From positions 62,001 through 126,000 of the forward strand of contig NZ_VTPU01000008.1 in assembly GCF_008274785.1 (NCBI RefSeq): a stretch of 64,000 bases of DNA, in the 5' to 3' direction. This document shows positions 36,888-46,581 of this stretch, piece after piece (position 1 is the stretch's first letter; each line of letters starts with the position of its first letter). This stretch comes from Halomonas eurihalina (GTDB taxonomy: Bacteria; Pseudomonadota; Gammaproteobacteria; Pseudomonadales; Halomonadaceae). Both the position numbers and the translations under genes were made by a program. The notes beneath the pieces were generated by a model. The model saw only the letters and a list, made by a program, of their open reading frames with translations. It did no database searches and was not told the origin of the DNA.

Positions 36888-39800
36888 TCAGGCCTCGGCA
36901 AGAGCCGCCGCCTCCTCGACGCCAACCGAGACCAGACGCGATACCCCTGGCTCTTGCATGGTCACGCCCATCAACCGTTCCGACGCTTCCATGGCGATCT
37001 TGTTATGGGTGATATAAATGAACTGGACCGACTCCGACATTTCCTTAACCAGCTTGGCGTAGCGCCCCACATTGGCATCATCCAATGGCGCATCCACTTC
37101 ATCCAGCATGCAGAAGGGTGCTGGATTGAGCTGAAAGATGGCAAAAACCATGGCCAATGCAGTCAGTGCCTTTTCGCCTCCTGACAGGAGATGAATGGTG
37201 CTGTTCTTCTTGCCCGGTGGCCTGGCCATGATGGCGACCCCGGTCTCCAGCAAATCGTCGCCGGTCAGGGTCAACCATGCGACCCCGCCGCCGAAGATCT
37301 TGGGAAAAAGCGTCTGCAGACCCGTATTGACTCGCTCGAAAGTATCGCGAAAACGCGTCCGGGTTTCCTGGTCGATGCGCCGAATTGCCCGATCCAGCGT
37401 CTCCAGAGCCTCGCTGAGCTCGACATGCTGGGCCTCGAGATAGTCGCGTCGCTCGGCCTGCTGGTCGTATTCCTCGATAGCGGCGAGATTGATCGCGCCG
37501 AGCCGGCGGATGCGCTCGCCGACTTCTTCAAGGCGAGTTTGCCAGGCGGATTCGGTCGCGTTCGGATCCAGCGACCCGGCCAGCGCATCGACATCGTGTC
37601 CAAGCTCACGTAACTGCTCGTCCTGGGACTCGGCCTTGAGCGCCAGGGCCTGAACCTGCATGCGCGATTCCTGGAGACGCTCGCGAATGCCTTCGAGCTG
37701 ACGCTCATGCCCCTGGCGTGCCTGTTCATCCTCGCGCAGCCGCTCGACCAGGGCAGCAGCACGGGAGCGGGCCTCGTTGAGTTCCCGTTCCTCGCGCTCA
37801 CGACGGTGCAGCAGCTCGTCGAGCCGCTCGCGGCGTTCCTCGTCGGGTTCATGCAGTCCTTCGCGTTCTTCCTCCAGTTCGCTGCAACGTTGTTCGAGAC
37901 GCTGGCGTGCCTCACCGGAGCGCCCCTGCTGTTCCGCCAGTCCCGCACGCTCGGTGGTCAAGCGCTGATGCTCCAGCGCCAGGCGCTGGGACTGTTCGGC
38001 GAGCGGACGCTGCTGGCTGCGCAGCGACGTCAGCCGTTCGCGGGCCTCGCGGCGCTCCCGTTCCAGCCGCTCGCGCTTCTCGGCGCCTTCCTCCAGCCGG
38101 GCCATGGCAGCCTGCCAGTGCTCCCGGGTTTCCTCGATGGCCTGGCGCGTTTCCTCGGCGGACGCTTCCAGCCCCTCGACTTCCTCGGCAAGCTCGGCGG
38201 CCCGTCCCTGGAGATGCTCGAGCCGACTGGCCAGCCCGCTGTCCTGAACGGCCAGTTGCTGACGCTGTTGCTCCAGATCGCGCTGCTCGACACGCACTAC
38301 CTCCAGGCCGGCTTCGGCCCGCTCGACCTCCTCGCCGGCCTCGGCGAGCTGAGCCTCCAGCGTCTCGAGTCGCGCTTCCACCGTCGCCAGTTCCTCGCGC
38401 ACCTCGGCTTCACGGCGGCGACTGACCAGCAGGGCATCCGGCCCCGCTTCCTGACCGCGATGCCGGGCCCAGCCGTCGCCGACCCAGAGGCCATCGGCAG
38501 TAATCAGACTTTCGCCGGGCGCCAACGCCGCCTGGCCGGCCCAGGCGTCTTCCCGAGTGGCCACGCAGCGGATCGTCGCCAGCCACTGGGCCGACGCGCC
38601 GGCGCCCTTCACCTCGGCGGCGAGACTGCCGGCCGGTGCCTGGCGCTCTTCCCCGGACAACAGGCCCAACTCGGCGGCCAGATCCGGGGCGAGGACACGG
38701 GCCCCGTCATCCGGCGATGCCACACGAGCCTTGAGCCAAGGGGCCAGCACCCAGGAGACCGATTCTTCCCAGCCCGGCGTGACATCGAGCCGTTCGCCGA
38801 GCCGAGCGGCGCCTTCCAGGCCATGCTCGGCCAGATGCGTGTCCAGGTGCTCGTCGTGATCGGCGAGCGCTGCCTGGATGAGCGCCTCGAGCGACGCCAG
38901 TTCGCCCTGCAGGGTGCTGCGTCGCTGCCGATCAAGCTCACGCGCTTCTTCGGCGTCACGGACCCGCTCGCGGGCGGCATCGCGACTTTCCTGCCAGGCG
39001 TCACGCTTCTCCTCGCTGGATGCCAGTTGCTCCTCGAGCTCGGCCAGACGCTCAGCGACCTCGCCTCGCTGGGCTTCGAGTGCCGCAATGTCGGGAAGTT
39101 CCTCGCGTTGCTGGCGACGCTTGCGAACATCGCCCTCGATACCTTCGAGGCGCGATTCCTGCTCACGCAGGCGATCCTGAGAACGTTCGGCCTCGCGGCT
39201 GTCTTCCTGCCAACGCTCGCCAAACGCTTCCCAGGCCGCATCGGCTTCCTCGGCGAGCGGTTCGGCCTCCTCCAGGGCGGCCTCCAGTTCGGCGAGCCGC
39301 TCGGCGACCTCTTCCTGCTCAGGGCCCAGTGTCTCGAGGCGCTCATCGAGCCGGGTCAGACGTTCGCCGTCGTCCTCGCCCACCCGTTTCAGGTCATCCA
39401 GTTCACGGCGAGCACTTTCCAGATCCCGGGCCAGTTGCTGGTCCCGGGCACGGGTATGTTCGAGATCCTGCTCCAGGCGGGCGATCGCGGTGGTGGTCTC
39501 GTGGAAGCGCGCCTGATAGCCCTCCAGCTCGGAGGCCAGGCGATCATGCTCGGCCCGCGCTTCCTCCAGCCGCGTCTCGCATTGGCGAAGGCCCAGCACC
39601 TCGCGCTCCACGGCGGTCTCGAGCTCGCCGACCCGAGTCTCTTCCTCATCCTGGCTGGCCTTCAGGGCACGACCGCGCAGCAGCGCCAGCTCACCCTTGA
39701 GCCGGTATTCCTCCTGCTTGAGGGTCTGGTAGCGCCGCGCCGCATCGGCCTGGCGCTTGAGCTTGTCCAGCTGCTTGTCCAGCTCTTCGCGGATGTCCTC

Positions 39801-40382
39801 CAGGCGCTCGAGGTTTTCCTGGGTCCGGCGCATGCGGTTCTCGGTCTCGCGGCGCCGCTCCTTGTACTTGGAGATGCCGGCCGCTTCCTCGAGGGTCGCA
39901 CGCAGTTCCTCGGGCCGCGACTCGATCAGCCGCGAGATCATGCCCTGGCCGATGATCGCGTAGGAACGCGGTCCCAGACCGGTGCCGAGGAACAGGTCGG
40001 CAATGTCGCGACGCCGACACTTCTGGCCATTGAAGAAGTAGCTGGACTGCCCTTCGCGGGTGACCTGGCGCTTCACCGAGATCTCGGCATACTGGGCGTA
40101 GGGGCCACCCATGGATCCGTCGCGGTTGTCGAACATCAGCTCGATGGAAGCCTGCCCCACCGGCTTGCGACCGGTGGAGCCGTTGAAGATGACATCGGCC
40201 ATCGACTCGCCGCGCAGGGTCTTGGCCGAGGATTCACCCATGACCCAGCGCACGGCGTCGATGATGTTCGACTTGCCGCAACCGTTGGGCCCGACGATGG
40301 CCGTCATGTTGCCGTCGAAGGGCACACTGATGGGGTCGACGAAGGACTTGAAGCCGGCCAGGCGAATGGAGGTCAGGCGCAT
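36888..40382 (-). CDS. smc: Chromosome segregation protein SMC
   Basis: Condensin ATPase that organises and segregates the chromosome. The 1164-residue chain has the N-terminal ATP-binding head with Walker A GPNGCGKSN (31-39), long coiled coils (about 170-490 and 660-1000), a hinge near 510-640, and the C-terminal head with signature LLSGGEKALTALAMVFA and Walker B FCMLDEVDAPLDD. The length is usual for bacterial SMC. It starts only 3 bp after ccmI, so it is placed in the transcription unit of the cytochrome c maturation genes. zipA and ligA follow, as in pseudomonads. Confidence 0.96.
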   Translation of the reverse strand: MRLTSIRLAGFKSFVDPISVPFDGNMTAIVGPNGCGKSNIIDAVRWVMGESSAKTLRGESMADVIFNGSTGRKPVGQASIELMFDNRDGSMGGPYAQYAEISVKRQVTREGQSSYFFNGQKCRRRDIADLFLGTGLGPRSYAIIGQGMISRLIESRPEELRATLEEAAGISKYKERRRETENRMRRTQENLERLEDIREELDKQLDKLKRQADAARRYQTLKQEEYRLKGELALLRGRALKASQDEEETRVGELETAVEREVLGLRQCETRLEEARAEHDRLASELEGYQARFHETTTAIARLEQDLEHTRARDQQLARDLESARRELDDLKRVGEDDGERLTRLDERLETLGPEQEEVAERLAELEAALEEAEPLAEEADAAWEAFGERWQEDSREAERSQDRLREQESRLEGIEGDVRKRRQQREELPDIAALEAQRGEVAERLAELEEQLASSEEKRDAWQESRDAARERVRDAEEARELDRQRRSTLQGELASLEALIQAALADHDEHLDTHLAEHGLEGAARLGERLDVTPGWEESVSWVLAPWLKARVASPDDGARVLAPDLAAELGLLSGEERQAPAGSLAAEVKGAGASAQWLATIRCVATREDAWAGQAALAPGESLITADGLWVGDGWARHRGQEAGPDALLVSRRREAEVREELATVEARLETLEAQLAEAGEEVERAEAGLEVVRVEQRDLEQQRQQLAVQDSGLASRLEHLQGRAAELAEEVEGLEASAEETRQAIEETREHWQAAMARLEEGAEKRERLERERREARERLTSLRSQQRPLAEQSQRLALEHQRLTTERAGLAEQQGRSGEARQRLEQRCSELEEEREGLHEPDEERRERLDELLHRREREERELNEARSRAAALVERLREDEQARQGHERQLEGIRERLQESRMQVQALALKAESQDEQLRELGHDVDALAGSLDPNATESAWQTRLEEVGERIRRLGAINLAAIEEYDQQAERRDYLEAQHVELSEALETLDRAIRRIDQETRTRFRDTFERVNTGLQTLFPKIFGGGVAWLTLTGDDLLETGVAIMARPPGKKNSTIHLLSGGEKALTALAMVFAIFQLNPAPFCMLDEVDAPLDDANVGRYAKLVKEMSESVQFIYITHNKIAMEASERLMGVTMQEPGVSRLVSVGVEEAAALAEA

Positions 40383-40385
40383 GAA

Positions 40386-41333
40386 TCAGTCGACCACCCT
40401 GTCGATGGCGGCATCGGGCGAAGCGCCGCCATTCGTTTGCGTATTGCCTGGCTTCCCGTTGCGCGCCTGCCCACTGGCCGCCAGGCGTTGCTGCGCGGTC
40501 TCGATGCCCTGACGCAGGGCATCGGCGGAACGCGTGTCGCCCATGCCGGCAATGGCCCGGCGCCAGCGCTCGATGGCCAGCCGATAATTGCCGTTCTCGA
40601 AGGCATCGATTCCCAGCATGCCCAGTATCGTGGGCTGATCGGGGGCTTCGGCGAGCACCTCGTCGACCAGCGACTGAACATCCTCGTCGAGCGTGCGTCC
40701 CGCGGCGAAATAGCGCAACTGCGCCAGCTCGGCCAACAGCGCCGGACGCCGCCCTTCCAGCTCGATCAGCCGGCTCAGGGTCGACTCGGCGTCCTCGACT
40801 TGCCCGGTATCACGATAGAGCGGGAACAGCGCACGCCAGACGTTGACGTTCTCCGGCTGCCGCGCGGCCTGGATCTCGAGCGCCTCGACCAGTTCGGTCA
40901 CCGACGCATCGGGTTTCTGCAGAACCTGCTGCTGGGCGGCACGCAGTGCCAGGTCGCCCTCTGCACCCTCGTGGCGATACCAGAACACGCTGGCCACCAC
41001 CAGACAGATCATCGTCACCGGCACCAGCAGGCGCCCCGACAGTGCGGACTTCAAGGGCGAGCGACGCGAGCGTTCGGTATCCTCGAGCAGGCCGCGCTCC
41101 AGCTCCAGCCGATCCTCCTCGAAGCGCTCGGCATCGATGTCTCCCCGCGCCAGGGCCGCTTCGAGCGAGGCCAGGCGACGCCGGTAGATCGCTACATTCT
41201 GCTCGGTACCCGGTTCGCTCTGCTCGGCGGCGCACTGGGCCGCGCGCACGCCCTCGGCGCGGCGCAGGGGCACGATCAGCAACCACAAGGCCGGCAGCAG
41301 CAGGATGGCGAAGGCGAGCCAGAGCTGAGTCAT
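40386..41333 (-). CDS. ccmI: Cytochrome c biogenesis protein CcmI
   Basis: Chaperone that binds apocytochrome c and presents it to the haem ligase CcmF/H. The 315-residue protein has an N-terminal TM (about 4-22), a cytoplasmic loop with leucine-zipper-like character, a second TM (about 102-120), and a periplasmic TPR-type domain with repeats such as NVNVWRALFPLYRDTGQVEDAE. It overlaps ccmH by 4 bp and is the last ccm gene, 3 bp before smc. It is a separate gene here, not fused to ccmH. Confidence 0.9.
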   Translation of the reverse strand: MTQLWLAFAILLLPALWLLIVPLRRAEGVRAAQCAAEQSEPGTEQNVAIYRRRLASLEAALARGDIDAERFEEDRLELERGLLEDTERSRRSPLKSALSGRLLVPVTMICLVVASVFWYRHEGAEGDLALRAAQQQVLQKPDASVTELVEALEIQAARQPENVNVWRALFPLYRDTGQVEDAESTLSRLIELEGRRPALLAELAQLRYFAAGRTLDEDVQSLVDEVLAEAPDQPTILGMLGIDAFENGNYRLAIERWRRAIAGMGDTRSADALRQGIETAQQRLAASGQARNGKPGNTQTNGGASPDAAIDRVVD

Positions 41334-41857
41334 TCGTTCCTCTCGTGATGAACCGGGTCGTGATGAGCCGGGTCATGGTAAACGGTATCGTGATGCGCGC
41401 CCTGGCGGTTGACGAGAGAGTCGAGCCGGGCACGCTCGGTCTCGCTGAGCCCGCGGGCGGCGACATGGCGACGTGCACGCACCAGCAGGATCACCAGCAC
41501 GATGCCGAGCACCACCAGCGCCGCAGGCAGGCCCCACAGCAAGAACGTGCGTCCCTCGAGGCGCGGATTATAAAGCACATAGTCGCCGAAGCGATCCACC
41601 ATGAAGTCGAGAATTTCCTTGTCCGAGCGTCCCTGCTGCAGCTGTTGGTAGACACGCTCGCGCATGTCGCCGGCGATGGGCGAGTCGGAGTCACCGATCG
41701 ACTGGTTCTCGCACTTGGGGCAGCGCAGCGTCGCCGTGAGATCACGGTAGCGCTGCTCGAGGACAGGATCGTCGAACTGGCGCACTTCCACGGCGGCCAG
41801 GGCCGGCAGCGACAGCGCCGCCAGCAGGATCAGCAGCCAGACACTCACTCGCGCCAT
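41330..41857 (-). CDS. ccmH: Cytochrome c-type biogenesis protein CcmH
   Basis: Periplasmic membrane-anchored thiol protein that reduces apocytochrome c. It has a signal peptide (1-21, ending SLPALA), the redox motif LRCPKCENQS with the CPKC pair, a helical domain (DMRERVYQQLQQGRSDKEI), one TM (about 103-124), and a cytoplasmic tail. The tail ends in an unusual His- and Asp-rich stretch (AHHDTVYHDPAHHDPVHHER). I use the ATG at 41857, which overlaps ccmG by 13 bp; the longer frame is a shadow inside ccmG. Confidence 0.93.
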   Translation of the reverse strand: MARVSVWLLILLAALSLPALAAVEVRQFDDPVLEQRYRDLTATLRCPKCENQSIGDSDSPIAGDMRERVYQQLQQGRSDKEILDFMVDRFGDYVLYNPRLEGRTFLLWGLPAALVVLGIVLVILLVRARRHVAARGLSETERARLDSLVNRQGAHHDTVYHDPAHHDPVHHERNE

Positions 41858-42375
41858 TTTTCCACCTCCGGCATGATCACGCGGGACACGTCTTCGGGGG
41901 CAATGTAGCCGGTGTGGTGATAGCGGATCACCCCCTCGGCATCGACCAGGAATGTCTCCGGCGCGCCGTAGACGCCGAGATCGAAGCCCAGGCTGCCCTC
42001 GGGATCGAAAATATTGATCTCGAAGGGATCGCCGAACTCTTCGAGGAAGTCGCGGCCCTTGGCCCGGGTATCCTTGTAGTCGACCCCCACCAATCGTACG
42101 CCGCGCTCGGCCAACTCGAGCAGTTGGGGCATCTCCTGCTTGCAGGTCGGGCACCACTCGCCCCAGACATTGACCAGGGTCACCTCGCCCTCGAGCAGAG
42201 AGGCGTCCACCCGGCGTTCGGGATCGGCCAGGGTAGCGAGATCGAACGCCGGGAAGTCCCGAGCCACCATGGCCGAGTCGCGGTACGACGGATCCATCGA
42301 CAGGCCGCGGTACAAAAAGCCCCCCAGCACGAGAAATCCCAGCAGCGGCAGCAACAGCAGCAGACGACGCCTCAT
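41845..42375 (-). CDS. ccmG: Thiol:disulfide interchange protein CcmG (DsbE)
   Basis: Membrane-anchored periplasmic thioredoxin-like reductant for cytochrome c maturation. A single N-terminal TM (about 4-22) precedes a thioredoxin fold with active site WCPTC in NVWGEWCPTCKQEMP, the family acidic region, and the cis-Pro segment VYGAPETFLVD. 176 residues is normal. It overlaps ccmF by 4 bp and ccmH by 13 bp. Confidence 0.95.
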   Translation of the reverse strand: MRRRLLLLLPLLGFLVLGGFLYRGLSMDPSYRDSAMVARDFPAFDLATLADPERRVDASLLEGEVTLVNVWGEWCPTCKQEMPQLLELAERGVRLVGVDYKDTRAKGRDFLEEFGDPFEINIFDPEGSLGFDLGVYGAPETFLVDAEGVIRYHHTGYIAPEDVSRVIMPEVEKWRE

Positions 42376-44375
42376 GCGCTGGCCTCCTGTGCGTTCTTCA
42401 GGGCGGCACGCTCCGGGTCGCGGGCGGTGACCGCGCGGCGATAGCGACGATCAATCACCGCCAGCAGGCCACCGATGGCCATCAGCAGGGCACCCAGCCA
42501 CAACCAGCGTACCAGCGGCTTGTACTGGAGCCGCAAGGCCCAACTGCCATCACCCAGTTCTTCGCCCATGGCCACGTAAAGGTCACGCAGCGGCCCCGGG
42601 CGCAAGGCGACATCGGTCATCGGCATGCCGGTGGCAAGGTAAAGGCGCTTCTCTGGTGTCATCACGAAATGCCGATCGTCATCGCCGCGTTGCACCTCGA
42701 GGCGGGCCGTTTCGGCGACGAAGTTGGGCCCGCGACGCTCGCCGAGCTCGGTCAGGGTGAAGGTATAGCCGGCCAGGCTGGCCGTATCGCCGACGCCCAT
42801 GCGGACATTGCGCTCGACGGCGTAGTTGGCGACTACGCTAACGCCGATGATGGTCACCGCCACGCCCAGGTGCGCCAGCAGCATGCCCCAATAGGCCAGC
42901 GACAGCTTGCGCAGGGCGGCCAGCCTCGAGGTGCCCTGGCGCATTCTGTCCAGCAGGCCACGCAGCATCGGCAGTACGATCCACAGCGCCGCCGCCAGCC
43001 CCAGCGAGACCCGCAGGTTCCACTCGCCGTCGTACAGCAGCGGTATCGCTCCGGCGATGACCAGGGCCATACCGCCAGCCAGCCAGGTGCGCCGCCAGAG
43101 CGTTCGTGCGTGCGTACGCTTCCACTGCGCCAGCGGCCCCAGCCCCATGAAGATGCAGAGCAGCACCGTCAGCGGCACGAACAGGGCGTTGAAGTAAGGA
43201 GGCCCGACGCTGATCTTGCCCAGCCCGAAGGCATCGAGCAGCAGCGGATAGAGAGTGCCCAGCAACACGGTGACCGTCATGACCACCAGCAGGATGTTGT
43301 TGATCAACAGCAACGCATCGCGGGACAACCAGGCGAAGCCCGTCCGCTGGCTGACCCGAGGTGCGCGCAGCGCGAACAGCAGCAAGGACGCGCCCACGGT
43401 GATACCCAGCAGCACCAGGATGAAAAGCCCCCGCGACGGATCGTTGGCGAAGGCGTGCACCGAGGTGAGCACGCCCGAACGCACCAGGAAGGTTCCCATC
43501 AACGACAGCGAGAAGGTCGAGATGGCCAGCAGCACTGTCCAGCTCTTGAAGGCCCCACGTTTCTCGGTCACCGCCAGGGAATGGATGAGCGCGGTCCCGG
43601 CCAGCCAGGGCAGCAGGGAGGCATTCTCCACCGGATCCCAGAACCACCAGCCGCCCCAGCCGAGTTCGTAATAGGCCCACCAGCTGCCCAGCGCGATGCC
43701 CACGGTGAGGAAAGCCCAGGCGACATTGGTCCAGGGCCGTGCCCAGCGCGTCCAGGCGGCATCCAGGCGACCGCCCAGCAGCGCGGCGATGGCGAAGGCA
43801 AAGACCACCGAGAAGCCGACATACCCCATGTAGAGCATCGGCGGGTGAATGATCAGGCCAACGTCCTGCAGCAGCGGATTCAGATCGGCGCCATCGGACG
43901 GCACATCGGGCAGCAGCCGCGCGAAGGGGTTGGACGTCGCCAGCACGAAGACCAGAAACCCCGTGCTGATCAGCCCCATCACGCCCAGCACCCGGGCCAG
44001 CATGTCCCTTGGCAGTTCCCGGGAAAAACGCGAGACGGCATAGGTCCAGGCGCCGAGGATCAGGCTCCACAACAGTACCGAACCCTCGTGGTTGCCCCAG
44101 ACGGCACTGAACTTGTAGTACCAGGGCAGCATCGAGTTCGAATTGTTGGCCACCGTGGCCACGCTGAAGTCATCCAGTAGATAGCTGGCCGTTAGACAGG
44201 CGTAGGCAACGATCAAGAAGGCAAACTGGCCGGCCGCCATGGGACGCGCATAGGCCATCCACAACGGTCGGCGGGTCGCCGCCCCGGCCAGCGGCACACA
44301 CGCCTGAACCGCCGCCATCAACAGGGCGATGATCAAGGCAAAATGGCCGATCTCAGGGATCATTTCGATCAGCAT
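42372..44375 (-). CDS. ccmF: Haem lyase subunit CcmF
   Basis: Large inner-membrane protein that attaches haem to apocytochrome c with CcmH and CcmI. It has about fifteen hydrophobic helices in 667 residues, the WWD haem-binding motif GGWWFWDPVENASLLPWL, and the conserved periplasmic histidine regions around it (VSDLIIHPPMLYMGYVG-like). Length and order are typical. It lies 12 bp after ccmE and overlaps ccmG by 4 bp. Confidence 0.96.
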   Translation of the reverse strand: MLIEMIPEIGHFALIIALLMAAVQACVPLAGAATRRPLWMAYARPMAAGQFAFLIVAYACLTASYLLDDFSVATVANNSNSMLPWYYKFSAVWGNHEGSVLLWSLILGAWTYAVSRFSRELPRDMLARVLGVMGLISTGFLVFVLATSNPFARLLPDVPSDGADLNPLLQDVGLIIHPPMLYMGYVGFSVVFAFAIAALLGGRLDAAWTRWARPWTNVAWAFLTVGIALGSWWAYYELGWGGWWFWDPVENASLLPWLAGTALIHSLAVTEKRGAFKSWTVLLAISTFSLSLMGTFLVRSGVLTSVHAFANDPSRGLFILVLLGITVGASLLLFALRAPRVSQRTGFAWLSRDALLLINNILLVVMTVTVLLGTLYPLLLDAFGLGKISVGPPYFNALFVPLTVLLCIFMGLGPLAQWKRTHARTLWRRTWLAGGMALVIAGAIPLLYDGEWNLRVSLGLAAALWIVLPMLRGLLDRMRQGTSRLAALRKLSLAYWGMLLAHLGVAVTIIGVSVVANYAVERNVRMGVGDTASLAGYTFTLTELGERRGPNFVAETARLEVQRGDDDRHFVMTPEKRLYLATGMPMTDVALRPGPLRDLYVAMGEELGDGSWALRLQYKPLVRWLWLGALLMAIGGLLAVIDRRYRRAVTARDPERAALKNAQEASA

Positions 44376-44387
44376 GGCGACTCCACA

Positions 44388-44891
44388 TCATTCCTGGTCG
44401 ACACGCCGCTCGGCGTCCAACCGTTCGCCCACCTCGGCGGCCTTGTCCTGGTAGTCTTCCGGCGCATAGCCGGCTTCCTCCAGGGCTTCGGCCACCTCAG
44501 GCGGCATGTAATTCTCGTCGTGCTTGGCCAGCACCTCGTCGGCGCGCACCCAGCCCTCCGGTTGCAGCCGGCCGACCACCACCACGCCCTGCCCTTCGCG
44601 GAAGAGGTCAGGCAGGATGCCGCTGTAGCGCACCCTGACGTCCTCGACGTAATCGGTGACGGTGAAGGTCACGTCCAGGCTTTCCGGATCACGCTTTACA
44701 GAGCCTTCCTTGACCATGCCGCCGGCACGAATCTGCCGTTCCAGCGGGGCGTCTCCGGCGACGATCTGCACCGGGCTGAAGAACAGGTTGATATTGCTGC
44801 GCAGGGCATAGAGCGTCAGCCCCACCGCGACCGCGACCAGGGCGACCATTCCCAGGATGACGAACAACTTCTGCTTGCGCCTGGCCCTCAT
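44388..44891 (-). CDS. ccmE: Haem chaperone CcmE
   Basis: Periplasmic haem chaperone that binds haem covalently and passes it to CcmF. It has an N-terminal anchor (about 9-29) and a beta-barrel OB fold; the haem-binding His lies in [14 protein letters not shown], the canonical HxxxY form. 167 residues is normal. It overlaps ccmD by 4 bp. Confidence 0.95.
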   Translation of the reverse strand: MRARRKQKLFVILGMVALVAVAVGLTLYALRSNINLFFSPVQIVAGDAPLERQIRAGGMVKEGSVKRDPESLDVTFTVTDYVEDVRVRYSGILPDLFREGQGVVVVGRLQPEGWVRADEVLAKHDENYMPPEVAEALEEAGYAPEDYQDKAAEVGERLDAERRVDQE

Positions 44892-45094
44892 GAGCTCACC
44901 TCCCTGTTCGCGTCACCTGCCTGGCGGCGCTCACGTCGCGCTCGGCGGCGCAGCTCGCGCCACAGCCGTCGGCGCTCCAGGCGCAGATGCAGCACCACGC
45001 CGATCAACAACAGCAAGGTGGCGCCGTAGGCGGGCCAGACATAGGCCGCGTGACCGCCCATGGCCAGGAAGGCAGCGAATGAATCGAAGGCCAT
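44888..45094 (-). CDS. ccmD: Haem exporter protein CcmD
   Basis: Small inner-membrane protein of 68 residues that stabilises CcmE in the CcmABCD complex. It has the usual [16 protein letters not shown] start, a single TM and a strongly basic cytoplasmic tail ([10 protein letters not shown]). Its start codon shares one base with the ccmC stop (TGATG) and its end overlaps ccmE. Confidence 0.92.
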   Translation of the reverse strand: MAFDSFAAFLAMGGHAAYVWPAYGATLLLLIGVVLHLRLERRRLWRELRRRARRERRQAGDANREVSS

Positions 45095-45834
45095 CAGCCA
45101 TCCTCCCCGGCCAGCTCGCGTACCCAGCGCTTGGCGGATTCGCGATGCAGGATCACGCTGCGCGTCCGCGTCAGGGTCACGGCGATGAAGAAGCTATAGA
45201 AGCCCAGCACCATGATCAACAACGGCAGCCACATCTCGACGGGCATCGCCGGACGCGAGGTAATGGAAAAGGTGGCGGGCTGGTGCAGGGTGTACCACCA
45301 CTCCACAGAATACTTGATGATCGGGATATTGATTACGCCGACCATGGTCAGCACCGAGGCCGCCCGCGAGCCGCTGTCGCGACCGTCGAAGGCGCCCCGC
45401 AGGGCGATCACCCCGATGTACAGAAAGAACAGGATCAGCATCGAGGTCAGACGGGCGTCCCACTGCCACCAGGTTCCCCAAGTCGGCACGCCCCACACCG
45501 CGCCGGACAACAGCGCCACGAAGGTCATGCCGGCGCCCAGCGGGGCCATCGCCGTGGCGGCCATGTCGGCCAGCTTGATCTTCCAGACCATGAACACCAG
45601 CCCGGCCAGCGCCATGGCGACGAAGATCGACTGGGCGAGAAAGGCCGCCGGCACATGGACATAGATAATGCGGAAGCTGTTGCCCTGCTGATAGTCGGCC
45701 GGCGCGAAGGCCAGCCCCCAGACGACACCCGCTCCGATCAGCACCGCCGCCGCCGCCCAGAACCAGGGCGAGAGCCGCGCGCTAAAGGCATAGAAGCCTT
45801 TCGGGGAAGCAAGTTTGTGAAAGAAGGCCCACAT
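45094..45834 (-). CDS. ccmC: Haem exporter permease CcmC
   Basis: Six-TM inner-membrane protein that loads haem onto CcmE. The WWD-type motif appears as [15 protein letters not shown], with conserved His residues in the flanking loops (YVHVPAAF and [13 protein letters not shown]). 246 residues is typical. It starts 15 bp after ccmB and its stop overlaps the ccmD start. Confidence 0.95.
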   Translation of the reverse strand: MWAFFHKLASPKGFYAFSARLSPWFWAAAAVLIGAGVVWGLAFAPADYQQGNSFRIIYVHVPAAFLAQSIFVAMALAGLVFMVWKIKLADMAATAMAPLGAGMTFVALLSGAVWGVPTWGTWWQWDARLTSMLILFFLYIGVIALRGAFDGRDSGSRAASVLTMVGVINIPIIKYSVEWWYTLHQPATFSITSRPAMPVEMWLPLLIMVLGFYSFFIAVTLTRTRSVILHRESAKRWVRELAGEDG

Positions 45835-45849
45835 TGACGTGACGATACC

Positions 45850-46581
45850 TCAACCGTTGAGACTGATACGCAGCGACGCCGCGATCGCCCAGGGCGCGAA
45901 CACCAGCGATACCGCCAGCAATGCGCCGAGCAAGGCCAGATGCGCTGCCACGCTGGTGCCCGCGATCGCCGCCTGGACGGCACCGGCGCCGAAGATCAGC
46001 ACCGGCACATAGAGTGGCAACACCAAAAGCGACAGCAGCACACCGCCCCGAGAAAGGCCGACGGTCAAGGCCGCGCCGATCGCGCCGATCACACTCAGCG
46101 TGGCACTACCCAGCGCCAGCGACAGCACCAGCACCGCATAGCTGCCGGGCGGCAGCGACAGCATGACGCCCAGCACCGGCGCCATCAATGCCAGTGGCAA
46201 ACCGGTCGTTAGCCAATGTACCGCCACCTTGGCCAGCGCCATCAGCGGCAGCGGTTGAGCCGCCAGCAGAAGCTGTTCGAGAGTGCCGTCCGCGAAGTCG
46301 TCGCGAAACATGCCATCCAGCGACAGCAAGGCCGCAAGCAGCGCTGCCACCCACAACAGGCCCGGCGCGATGGTTGCCAGCAATTCCGGATCCGGCGAGA
46401 TGCCGATCGGGAACAGGGTGATTACCAGGGCGAAGAAGGCCAGGGAGTTGAACGCCGCTCCGGGACGTCTCAGCAGCGCCAACAGATCCCGGCGCATGGT
46501 CGCGAGCAGGGCAAGCGCAACGCTGGCCTCCGGCTCCCGACCCCGCGCATAGCTTTTCGGGCTGGCCTCAGGACGCGACAT
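45850..46581 (-). CDS. ccmB: Haem exporter permease CcmB
   Basis: Six-helix ABC permease paired with CcmA; with CcmA it releases holo-CcmE from CcmC. Typical stretches are LAFFALVITLFPIGI, GLLWVAALLAALLSLDGMF and ADGTLEQLLLAAQPL. The N terminus carries about 25 residues before the family core; a start at an internal Met (MRRDLLALLRR) is possible. It overlaps ccmA by 14 bp. Confidence 0.93.
   Translation of the reverse strand: MSRPEASPKSYARGREPEASVALALLATMRRDLLALLRRPGAAFNSLAFFALVITLFPIGISPDPELLATIAPGLLWVAALLAALLSLDGMFRDDFADGTLEQLLLAAQPLPLMALAKVAVHWLTTGLPLALMAPVLGVMLSLPPGSYAVLVLSLALGSATLSVIGAIGAALTVGLSRGGVLLSLLVLPLYVPVLIFGAGAVQAAIAGTSVAAHLALLGALLAVSLVFAPWAIAASLRISLNG

Noticed and set aside
37707..41348. 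A 1213-codon open frame on the plus strand opposite smc and ccmI
   Set aside because: It is antisense to two well-supported genes in GC-rich DNA, where such frames arise from codon bias. Its translation is low-complexity and matches no family.
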